Assembly: GCA_013400975.1 (NCBI GenBank)
Contig: WBMZ01012071.1
Coordinates: 558,001 to 622,000, forward strand
Reading direction: 5' to 3'
Length of the DNA: 64,000 nt
Source: Atrichornis clamosus
Taxonomy: Eukaryota; Chordata; Aves; Passeriformes; Menuridae
Both the position numbers and the translations under genes were made by a program. Under the pieces are notes generated by a model that saw only the letters and a list, made by a program, of their open reading frames with translations, had not been told where the DNA came from and did no database searches. Shown in pieces: positions 53,201 to 64,000 of the stretch. The stretch's first letter is position 1; every line of letters begins with the position of its first letter.

Positions 53201-56200
53201 ACGAACTTCCCCTCCCCCCACTTTTTCTTTCCAGTCTCAATGTGTCTTGTAAAGGACTTCATTTTACATCCAGAGAAAGCTGAAACGAACAGTTAGAAAC
53301 CAATAAGAAACAATTACCTAGGATATCTAAAAACCCAACAAAGTACCTCCTGGGTGGTGTACTACCATCAATAAATACCACATCACACTACTAATCACTA
53401 TTATTCTAAGACATCTCTTGCATCTGTTATTATCATCCATAAAACTCACGTAAGTTCAATGCAGTGATAATGACAAGCTTTTAAGAACTGCACTGCAATT
53501 TTAAATGTTTTATATTTACTGTTAGCAGAATTTAAGAACAGTCGTAATTTGGCACAGAATTACCAACTGGCTCACGCATAGTCTCCCATAGTGTTAAAGA
53601 AATAACTGTGTTTGCACAAAACCTCGGTAGTGCAATATAGTAAGAATTTCGTGACCAGAATGGGATCCCTCTGTTTGCAGAATATGTACAGCACTGCATT
53701 TTTTTTCTCCCAAACTCCACCACCAACTGGAAGTGTGTCCCCCTCTATGACCTTTCCACAGCTTCCAGTGCTGCTGGAAGCATCCCCAGGAATGACAACT
53801 GGGGAAGCTGTTTTCACGGTTGCTCATTAGTAACTGAACAGGCAAATCACATAAATACAACAATTACTACTATAAAATATTTAGAGTGACACTGATGTAA
53901 ACCATCTTCGAATCTATGGCACGAAAAGTCTTCCTGCCACAGCTAGCTCATACTTTCTCTTGTCCTTCCTAAATTACTTGATAAACCCACAGATTAATAA
54001 ACAGTCTAATATTTTTCAGCAGTGTCACTGGATTTGCAAACCACATACAAATATTATGATTTAAGGACAATTTTCTATCTAACCACATTTTTTGTGTGCA
54101 CACACAGTTTCCAGTTTTAAAACATTACAGCAGAGTGTAGATTTATCCATTTTACAGATACGCCATATACTTTTATGGAGACATTTGTAAAAGCTCCTAA
54201 GCATCTAATAAGATAGAAGTCAGCTCGGAATATTTTGTAATAAAGTACCTGTTAGTAAAAACTATATCAGAGGGAAACCACACACAAAGGAAAAAGGAAC
54301 TAGGGCACTCTGTTTGACAGCTGAGGAAGAAACAGAGGTTACGTCCTCTATGGCTGAGATTTAGAGCAGTTTCACTTAGTGGCTGTTCTGCTCCAATTCC
54401 CCAGTTAAAATTTAGACCTACAGCAAGAAGTCTTCATTCCTATTTTATTCTAGCAGGAAGTCATGGTTCAGACTCTTAAGTAACCAACAGAAAAAAAAAT
54501 ACTAGCCAGTGGGGAACTATGAAGCTTAAATATTATGTTACAGTTAAATTGAGATAAACCTAAGAGTAACTATAGGGTTCACTGCATTCTCACAAACTAA
54601 AAAAGAGTCATAAATTGCTAACTATTTAGAGGGGTAACTTTTGTCCTACTATTTCAAACACAAAAATACTACTGAAATTTTAGTGCAGGTGAAAGACATC
54701 TATGGTAACATGTTTCACTTGCAGATAACACAGGACCAGGGATCATCTAGGAATACAAGTAACCCTTTCTCATTTTTATCTCACTCAAATTATTTAATAC
54801 AACTATAATATTACAGGCACTACCCCACCTGTCAAATTTAAATAGCTACTGTGGAACTAAAGGAAAAACATAATCTACTTCTCTCACACAGTTTACACTT
54901 AGCTGACCTTTCTGATTGCACAGAAGATCTAACCATTCCTACCCTTCAGAGCACTGCTCGGGAGGAAAGTCAGATGTATAAAATGCAAGCCAGATTTGGC
55001 CCCAGTTTTGGAAAGCTTCTGCCAGCAGAACAGTGGCCCTGGACTGCAGTTCCAGGAAGGCAGCCATGGGGAAAACATACTGGCACCACACAGCCCCAGC
55101 CCTCCCGTCCCTCTGAGAGCCCAGATGGGGTCTGCGCAAACTGCACGGGAAACGGTGCCCGTCAGCAGGACACCTCCAGCCCTCACCACAGATTAACTCT
55201 GCCCCCTCCGTGACACAGTGCCCTCAGTGAGGAGCACAAACACCATCTGCTCTCTCCCTGCAGTCAATCCCCCTCCCAGGGAGGGCAGCAGACCTGCCAT
55301 GGCAGCCGAGTGTGAGTGGAAAAGGCTACCAGAGAGCCTGGGAACAGCTACGGTGTGGGTATGGGATGTGGGGGATGCATTCCAGTGGCCTGCTCTGACA
55401 GCCAGCTTGGCTCTCCTTAGCAGAATAAATGCACCCAGCCTTGGCTTAAGAACATGCAATGCAGCAAACACACTTTCAGGAATGGTTAACTTGATGAGGG
55501 TACTCAGATCCCTCATGTTAAATGTGAATTCAAATGTTTTGCAGAATATGTGCAAGAGGTACTTCTACAATGTACCCTTCCCTACATTCTGAAGCTGTAT
55601 GAATCCAAACGTCTGTCATTTATCATTCATTGCTGAAAACCCGATAATCTAAAGAACATTTTTTAAAATACTGAGATAAGAAACATAAAAAGAGTGAAAA
55701 CACAACATCAATTTAAAGATGATCATCTGTTGAAGATTAATCTGAAAGATTAGCTGAGCTTTCCCTTATCCTTCAATCAGTGTCTAAAATTATTCCAATA
55801 CACTGCCAGTATTATTCAGTCTCGTCCACTGCATCTGGTCCCTCCAGAATTGACATTTTTTGTATGTTTTTCACATAGCAATTACACGAAGAATTACACA
55901 GAAAATACCACTGTAAAATTAAAAATCCAGCAACAGAAGGCAGGAGGAAGGTGCAACATTTTTAATTGTTTCATTTCTGATAAACCATTCCCTTAATAGT
56001 AGAATAAACTTGTACGTCAGCTACACTTCAGCAACTTTTTTTTTGACCAGAAAGAGAAATTTAAAATAGCTATCATATAATTCAAGGAATTTATGCTAAA
56101 GCAGCTGTGAATATGCTCAACATTGATTCTTCCCTTCCCTAAAGGAAAGCAGATTCTAGCCTCCACTGTGGTCTTGCCTTCTCTTGGGAACGGCTGGATT

Positions 56201-59107
56201 GAACTATTCATGTCTCAACACTTGGCAGGGGTGGGAAGAAGATATGTTCTACCTCTTCAAACTTGCTTCTGAATTCTCATTCCTGCCTGTCACCAAAATG
56301 CTATTCAAGTAATGCTGTGCTCTCACTAATTTCATATAGTATGTACAAAGCGAAAGGGGAATTCCCCAAACAATCTGGTGGTTTCAATCTGTATATTTTG
56401 GGAGCCCAATTATTTGAACCATTCCCACATCTGTAAGAAGCATAAATATATTTTGGTTATATAAAAAACCTAGTAATTTCAGTTTGCAATAAACTGGTGC
56501 TACATTACAGAGTCTGAACACACTTCTACACTTACACACACCGTGGCAACTTCCAGTTCATTCCATGAAAGAAAAATCCTGCCTGTCTTCATGTTCCAAA
56601 TTAGATCTGGTCTCTAGGCAGATGACTAAGGGGTTTTCAACCTTTTTAGTTCTTTTTCAGTATCATGTAAAGTAGTGCCCAATTTAACTGGCAGAACAGG
56701 GGTGGGTTGTCACCAGTCTGTGAAAGCTAAACATCCACAGTTGCCACCCCAGGAATCTCCAAATAGTAAACTGGAGCCAACTGAATTAAGTTTAGTAGGA
56801 TTCAAAAGACACAACATATCCAACCCTTGAATAGCTATTCCTCCAGCTTCCTACATTTCCTGTTTTCATCCTTTTTTAATCTTTTTTCACTTCAGAGGAT
56901 ACAAAACTCTCTATTGTGCTTCATTACTTCTTGTTTATTTCTCTTGGTATTTACCAATACCAACCCTTCATGCAATCAGTCTTCTGCCTGCAAAAGTGCT
57001 GAAGAAATCCCATTTTGCACTAAATTCTTTGTTTGCAGCATTACTATCTTTCCGGAAAGATCAATCTCACCACACAGATAATATTTTGCTCTCCTACAAA
57101 TTTTATAAAATAATCCTAGCAGTAGCTTGAGCACTTTGGTAGATGTATTCAGCACATGTTTCTATAGATTTCTGATACTCTTGACCAGACACATAAAACA
57201 ATCTCATTTTATAAAGTAATATTAAACAGTGCTCAGCAAGCCATCTGTAAATCCAGTACTTTATGTGATCAGAATCACCTTTTATAATCACCTCTAGTTT
57301 TCTTTCCATCCTTTGATGCAATTGTGACTCTTTCTCCCCTGACAGCACAAACTCGCACTGGTCTATTCAAAGACCTAACTGGATAGAAAAGAGAAGTCTA
57401 ACAATAATGCAATGCTTTTTTTGGAGTTCAGCTCTTCTTTCACAACTTACATTTCACTTCTTTGCTGAAGAACTAGGTCTCTCAGTATGCCCACTGAGCA
57501 GCATAACTTCTCCAAGTGTAGCAGAGCCTTCAGAAGCAAGCAGTGTAGGGACACATCTCACGATCTTCCAGACCATCACTCAGCTCACCAAAACCAACAA
57601 GAGGGCTTCAGGGACTTGTATTTAAGTAATAAATTTAATAGCTCTACGATAACAGCTTTGGTCCACCTAACACCTGACTTGAGAAAAGCCTCTATTGGGA
57701 GGGCTGGAAGATGTAGACCATCGGTTTATGGCCTTTTAACCACTGTTACATAAATGTTGTGAAGGCAGACTGCCTCTTTGTCTCCAATAGCTTTGGGCAA
57801 GACACGAATTTTCAGTGGCAGAAATTTCTGACCATGCGGAAGGTTATCCCTAAGGCGCTCAAAAAAATCAAGTGCAAGCTTTTCCACTATATCAAAACAG
57901 GCAAAGACTAAGAGCATTTTCATATAGCTTAATGCCAAGTTAAAATTTAAAAAAAAAAGCAGTGATGTTGCTTGAGCCTTGGAGACTTAATACTTATGTG
58001 CCCAGATTCATTTCTGGGGCATAAGGAATGCTAATGTGAGCTTAGTTGCTAAATTCCAAAGACCTGAGTCCCATAATCACTGCCTCCAGATGCCTCTTTC
58101 TCTTTGTCCCCAGTTTTTTCAATCTGCTAGAAATCACACAAGGAGTGTATCCTAAGAAACACCAATGGCAGCTCTGGTACTTCTGACAGGAAGTAAATAA
58201 TACTAACAGGGTTTTATTGAAATTCTCATGTTATCTCACTATGGTGAAAACATGCTAAAATTGCCATGAAAATATTTTCTGGTCAGACTTATGCCAAATA
58301 CTACAGCTGTTTTCATGGCCTTCTTCAGCAGCAACATACAGTACACAGCTACAGTAGGACTTCTAGGAACATACATTAATTTTTATTTAGCACCTGGGCA
58401 GCAAAGCAAGATCAAGCCAGGACTTCCACATAAATAGCACTAAAAAGACTAACAAGCACTTCAGGAGACTGCAATTATAAAGCAGCCTGCTCAACTGCAA
58501 AAATGATAGTAAGGAAAGACCACATTTTCAAGTGTGGAGAAGAGGTAAAGAAGAAATCATTAAACAAAGTAAGAATGTTACACAGAAAAGGAGTAAAAAG
58601 GAATGGATAAAGGAAAACAAAATAAACCCCCAGACTGAACATCCTATGATAGCTGGATATTCTCAAGCTATCTAGATGCTGTTAAAATCTACCAGATATA
58701 CTTAAGACCTCCCACTAAATCTGCCATGCAACAATTTTAGACATTACCTGTCCATTGTCTAACACTGTGATGTGCTCAAGTCAACTGGCATATCCAAGTC
58801 ACTTATGAAGAACATAAAGGTTCTTAACTTGATTCAAAAACTGAAGTTAATAGAATATTGCCATTGACTTGCACATGCTTCATGGTATCTCTACAGAGCA
58901 AGAGGTTTCTTTGCTGCCAATGCCTATTGAAATTACACACAGAAATAACTATATAAAGGTTCAGCAAAGTAGTGTTGGACTGAAAATGTGAACCTGGCTG
59001 AAGGTTTCTCGTAGAAAAAAAATGCAGGATGCCACACAAAACAAAAATTGGTTGGGGGAGGGGAAATCAACAAAGAAAATCTGAGTCACGAGCTATAGTT
59101 TTGAAAC

Positions 59108-59152
59108 AAAACTTTTTTTTCTTTCTTTTTTTCAAACAACCCCCCCCCAAAT
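59108..59152. repeat. Poly-T/TTTC tract followed by a run of nine C
   Basis: A pyrimidine-only stretch of T-runs with CTTTC, then CAAACAACCCCCCCCC. It is low complexity and prone to sequencing length error. Confidence 0.85.
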
Positions 59153-59984
59153 CTGGCAAAAAGCATGGACAAAATAACCTTTCAAAGGAACAAATAATAT
59201 ATTGTTCAAAGCTGCTTTTTAAAATACCTTGCTAAATAGGGACTATAATTACCAAGCATAATACTTTAGTGTATTTAAAATCTTCCCAACACAATTTACA
59301 CCTGCAGTTCCTTTTGATATTGTCAGTCACCCTTACCTATTTCATACTGACGATATACTAGTTGAGGTTGTACCCTCCCATATAATTTTTCCTTCTACAG
59401 CCTTCCTATTAATTTTAGTCGCATTACCTGGAAAAGTTGTTTTACACTAGCAGGTATAGGAGTGTATGTATATATGCCTATGCATATACTGACCTGTCTT
59501 TAGGCAAGCAAAGAAAACTCAAATATATTTACAAAATACTTTAGGAAATATAGCAACAATATTTAGCAGCAAGTATTGGTTCACTCATCTTCTTTAATTA
59601 CTTGTAGGCTATTAAAAAACCACATGGATCACAAAATCCAAACTTACTATTAAAACAGAATAAATTTGTAGACATCAGAGGAAAATACAGTGCATGTGTA
59701 ACTGATTAGTGTTCTTCATGAAAAAAATTATGAAACCCATGTGAAGGTGTTTCTGGAAGAACAATGCTACCTCGAATAAACAGCTTCTTAATCCCACTGG
59801 CAATTCAATTCTGATGAGTAGAGTCCTGCTGATTTTTAAGTTCTTCTTCTATTTTTACATAGCTCTGAAACTTCAACCGGTTACATCTTCAGCAGGTTGC
59901 TGCCCAGTAGGAAAAGTGGAAAATAGGATAAAACCTCCCATTATCCCCTCAAACTGCCACCAAACAACGAGTCAATTGAACTGC

Positions 59985-60240
59985 CCGCTTCCACGCCCGC
60001 CTGATTCGGAAGGGATCGCGCAGAGAGGGGCGAGGGGAGGGCACGGCGGGACCCCCGGTCCCGGTCCCGGTCCCGGTCCCGGTCCCGATCCCGATCCCGA
60101 TCCCGATCCCGGTCCCGGTCCCAGCCCCGGCCCCACCCGCGCTGGCCGCGCTCCCGCTCCGGCGCGCTGGCGCCACCTGCCGGCGCAGAGCGGACACGGC
60201 CGCCGGGACCGCCCGACCCTCGGGACCCCGCAACGCTGCA
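59985..60240. promoter_or_regulatory. CpG-dense patch (candidate CpG island) inside the PIGK intron
   Basis: About 250 bp of GC-rich DNA dense in CpG, abrupt against AT-rich flanks. It contains GC-box-like CCACGCCCGCC near 59993 and CGCGCTGGCGCCACC near 60160, and encloses the hexamer array. It could be a distal or alternative promoter, or simply repeat-driven GC. The minus-strand open frames here (about 95 codons, Gly/Pro/Ala-rich) are consequences of the hexamer and have no recognisable domain. Confidence 0.45.
60054..60122. repeat. CCCGGT/CCCGAT hexanucleotide array (GGGACC/GGGATC on minus strand)
   Basis: Five CCCGGT units (60054-60083), four CCCGAT (60084-60107) and two CCCGGT (60108-60119) sit in perfect 6-bp register, followed by CCC. 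On the minus strand this is twelve G-triplets separated by 3-nt loops, a textbook G-quadruplex pattern. PIGK is transcribed from that strand, so its pre-mRNA would carry the G-rich repeat. Confidence 0.97.
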
Positions 60241-63200
60241 ACTGCTCCTTCAAAGCCAAAGGAACGGGAATTTGTCAGAGAACGTGAGCTTTCAGAACTA
60301 GTCCTAAAAGTGACTTATAAGACTTGAAAGAACTACAGACCTGTAGCACCTGGTACAGACCGAACAGGGATCTCAGCACAAACCCAGCCGCTTTTATTTT
60401 AAGGAAAGCCCACTGAGCTAAACAGCCAAACAAACAAATTACCTATTGGTTCATAATCTGGATCCCCCAAGGCTTCTGGACCACACAACAGCAGCTTTAC
60501 TTATCAAACATATCAAACTGAAAATAGCTGGTGGAAAAGAAGAAAGGACAGGAAAGAAACAGAAAAGAGACACCAACACACACACAAAAAAATAGATTGA
60601 GAGAACATTAGCTAATAGCAGTCTGCAAATGAACCAATTACTCATAATTAATGCCTATTACACAAGCGTCCTAACACAAGTGGCCAATTTATTTACTTTT
60701 AGGAAAACAGTCACTGCCAGTAGAATCACAATTCTTTGTAACAGAAGTATTAAATACAAAGACTCATTCTCAAAAGCAATGAAACTGGGATGGTTTATGT
60801 GATGCTGTCTTTAATTCACTTCTTACTACCCTCAAGGGAAGTATTCATCCCAATTTTTACCAACACTTTCCGCTGATACAGATCTTTTCCTCACGACAAG
60901 AACTGAAGAGGAGAAAGTGTTCCAACTGGCTGCAGAGTTACAACCCAAGTTTAAGAGACACACTCCTAATTTGTTAGATGTTCTAAAACCTGCAAGGCTC
61001 CTCCTCCGAAGAGGCAGGATTTCTTATACTCCTTAAAGTTGCCTCTCTGCACTTGCAGTGGGATTTAGACAAAACATAACCAGCTGAAGCCTCAGAACCC
61101 CTAGACTGTCAGATTTTCTGCTAAAATTGGCAGCTACAGATCCAGTCAGGACTGAGGCAGCTGCAGAACAAGCCCTTTGAAGTGAACACAGCTTAGACTG
61201 AAACTGCTATGAAGAAAGGAAATAGCAGAGGAACCTTCTCTTTATTTTTTAAAGCTTTTACTCACAAATATTCACCTACCACTATGTGGATAAAAAGAAA
61301 GCCTCTCCTCTTGGTTAATTAGTAGTTGTTCTTTGTATGAGTCTCAGCCCAAGCCAAGGGAAACTTCAAAGGCCTCACTCGTCAAATGTCACGGCATGTG
61401 CTCCGCATGAAGCTGCCAGTTCTGATCTGGTTGCGCAGCTATGGCTCACGCTGGGCCTGGGAGCAGATCTGTATTACCAAGTAATTGCTAAGCAATTGTG
61501 TAACAAAAGAACAAACTTCTATTGAAAAGATTTGGCAAAGTCACAGCAGTGGACAAGATGAGAACTTGAACAGTCTGCCAGCAGTACAATCCTGATATAT
61601 GTTCATGCCTCACACGACAGCATCTTCTTTACACATCATCTGTGTAATCAGTGGTTTATCTCTTTTGTTCATTTGGGTTTTAATGTCCTTATCTGCACAT
61701 ATGACACCTGCAGCTTTAAAACAAACAAATCAGATCCAACTCAGACTACTCAAGACTGTGTCAGAGTTGAGGCCTGGATTTCATTTTCTGGTTATGCTCC
61801 ATAACACAAATATTCTGTAGCATTCTACTGCCACCAGTATGTAAAAGGAAAAGAAAAAAGGTATCACATTGAGGGAAGAATAAAGCAAATAGGACATGAT
61901 TCATAAAGGAATGAAGTCTCAAGACTACACCAAATATTAAACCAATAACATCTTCATAATCAGTAACCAATGTAAAACAAGTTTTGATGCATTACTGGTA
62001 TATATTTGTGACCTATCAGATACTTCTTGGTAAATACTTCTTGTAAAACTTTAAGGGCCCAAGTTCAATTCTGTATTACTTTTTTCTATATTCTGTATTA
62101 CTTTATATTACTTTTCATCAAGACTTTTACAACAGTGTTGGACATGAACATGATTAGTCATAATCAGTTTGGAAGGATTATTTCACTTTTCATAAGCTTG
62201 GTTTAGTCTTCTCCCCATGATACGACAAGAATAAATTGGGCTGTCCTAGCCCCATCTTTCCCCAGCTGTTTTACCTAAGAGTGTCAACAGCCATTGCACT
62301 CCCAAAAATTGGACAGAATGGTGTAACTGACACTGAGAAGGTTAAGAATATGCACTCACATTCTTTCATTCAGGAGTCATTCTTACATTAATTTGGGACA
62401 ATCAGTGATAGCACCTATTCAAAAATCAGATAATTTGTGTTCTGCCTTCTCAACACCCTCAGAAACAGGTGTGTGTAATGTTCATAATATTCTTTCAAAA
62501 ACCCAGACTAAGTTCTTGTAGATCAGATGCTCCAAAACTGCACTTTTAAAAAAGAATTAACACTTTCACTTAACAAATTCACTTAAAGCTGTAATTTTTA
62601 CATTTGTTGTAGCTAAACAGAACTGTCATACAAAGAGGTACTGACCTCAGAGCTCCTTTTAAGGAATTTATTAAACACTCCACATCATTGTCTATACAGC
62701 TACACTACAATTCTTCAGTACTTTTTTTACACACTCCATACTTTCTTCTCTATTAAAAACATCCTGTCTGTAAACCCTTCCAAAATGGTAACAAGAAACT
62801 GAGAACTGAATTTTTTTTTAAATTGTATCTGAATATAGTGCAATGAATAACTTGCACTACAAGGCCACTTAAAATGGTCACACACATTGCAGACATGAGG
62901 CACTATTCCATAGGCTGCTACTGTGTATTTCCCTTCCCAGGGGTACACGTTCTCAAAGACTCTCAAGCTAAAGGAGAACTCTTCAGCTATTAAACCAGCA
63001 TGTCCCCATCCCTTCCAATTTCACAGACTTAAGTGGAATTGCCACAATAATGTAATATAGCTTTCATTAAATATTAAAACACTTCACAAGGATAATATTC
63101 CTCTCTGTGCATGAGTGCCCATTTCTCAATATGCTTCCACGAGTCCAATCCAGTAGGGTAAGCACCAAAAAAACCCCTCCTCTACTGGCACCAAACTAAT

Positions 63201-64000
63201 ATTAAAAAAAGGCTGAAAATTCCATCCAGTCATTTCCTGTTTCAGAATAGTTAAGTCCTCCAAAATCTATTTCTCCTTTTAATCATCCACAAATCAGAAA
63301 CCCACATAGGTAAGTCTTCATCATGGTTTTTGACTAGCAAAATGCCTGTTACTTGCCAAGAGCTTTTTTATTCTTCAGTGAATAAATAAATTTGGTGTCA
63401 ATAAATATTGTTCTATACTAAGGAGTCACAAAATTAGCTTAAGATTTATATGGTATGTACTAATGCATGTGATCCAGATATAAATACAACATGAAAGTAG
63501 AATATGAAATACACTAAACCTTGAAGGATATTTATGAGGACCAGCTACTGTTTTCTTTTAAATAAATAAAATTGCTATCCACTAGCTTGTTAATTTGAGC
63601 AATAGTGAACAACAAGGTAGACAATAATTTACATAAATTTATAGGCTGAAAAATATTTAATTCCTGATATAGCACACTATTTTAATCCTTTATTTCCCCC
63701 TCCTACAGGGCATTATCATGAAACATAAAAGACGCAACAGAAATATAAGTACAATGCTAAATAAAACTCTACAGAACAAGTACATCTTCCTTTACATGTT
63801 CCCAATAGGTGGCAACAGTATCCCAAAAATACAAAGAAGTTTTCTTTCTTCATCCACAAAGTAACAGAAGCCCTGTTACAACTTTTATCAATGAACTTGC
63901 ACCAAAAATTTTAATCAGAGGAATTAGTGCATCTCAGCAACAGAAATTCTCAGGAGAGTATAATGTCAAAGGTCAGAGAATTCAGGGAACAAAGCATTTA

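Larger units (their letters stand above)
34387..64000 (-). other. PIGK: PIGK upstream intron (partial, at least 29.6 kb, runs off the right edge)
   Basis: I searched this stretch for the preceding PIGK segments (the VCPKSLC..., TDFFGS and VEITTET regions and the protease domain) in minus orientation and found none. The rest of the gene should therefore lie right of the window. The interval holds the CR1-like remnant, simple repeats, several palindromes and the CpG/hexamer patch at 60 kb. Open frames such as 40645-41178 (+, 177 codons) show no domain and fit chance. A small exon missed by eye cannot be excluded. Confidence 0.7.

Noticed and set aside
54851..55592. Overlapping 120-124-codon frames on both strands in a GC-richer patch.
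   Set aside because: Frames are open on both strands because the patch is GC-rich. No domain and no splice-consistent model.

Overview
The window is vertebrate nuclear DNA, most likely from a bird. It is AT-rich, intron-dominated and has few interspersed repeats. The only repeat I can name by family is one decayed CR1-like LINE remnant. No bacterial-style gene layout, CRISPR array, tRNA or rRNA was seen. Almost all open reading frames of 60-180 codons here look like chance frames in introns or intergenic DNA; the real coding sequence is short, spliced exons.

Two genes are supported, and they converge. At the left edge (194-425, + strand) is the last coding exon of a GD1alpha-synthase-type sialyltransferase, best called ST6GALNAC5, followed by an AT-rich 3' UTR with poly(A) signals near 1.68 and 2.50 kb. 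On the minus strand are the last two coding exons of PIGK, the catalytic subunit of the GPI transamidase. The penultimate exon (34311-34386) ends in phase 0 and joins the terminal exon (12303-12419), which carries the C-terminal membrane anchor and stop codon. The intron between them is about 21.9 kb. The upstream PIGK intron runs from 34387 past the right edge, and I found no further PIGK exon up to 64000. The ST6GALNAC5-PIGK tail-to-tail order is also, to my knowledge, the arrangement on human chromosome 1p31, which supports both calls.

Layout: 1-193 is an ST6GALNAC5 intron; 194-425 its terminal CDS; about 426-2520 its 3' UTR; about 2.5-11.2 kb is intergenic; about 11.2-12.3 kb is PIGK 3' UTR; 12420-34310 is the last PIGK intron; 34387-64000 is the preceding PIGK intron (partial). 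The introns contain a 15-bp minisatellite (15.36 kb), a pair of adjacent near-perfect hairpins sharing the same 6-nt loop (16.8 kb), an (AAT)n microsatellite (23.5 kb), a decayed CR1-like LINE (43.4-43.9 kb), several palindromes, and a CpG-dense patch with a CCCGGT/CCCGAT hexamer array (60.0-60.24 kb) that is G-quadruplex-prone on the PIGK sense strand.

The two genes do not form one pathway. One sialylates gangliosides in the Golgi and the other attaches GPI anchors in the ER. I did not find a convincing previously undescribed biological system. The most unusual sequence features are the twin hairpins and the hexamer array.
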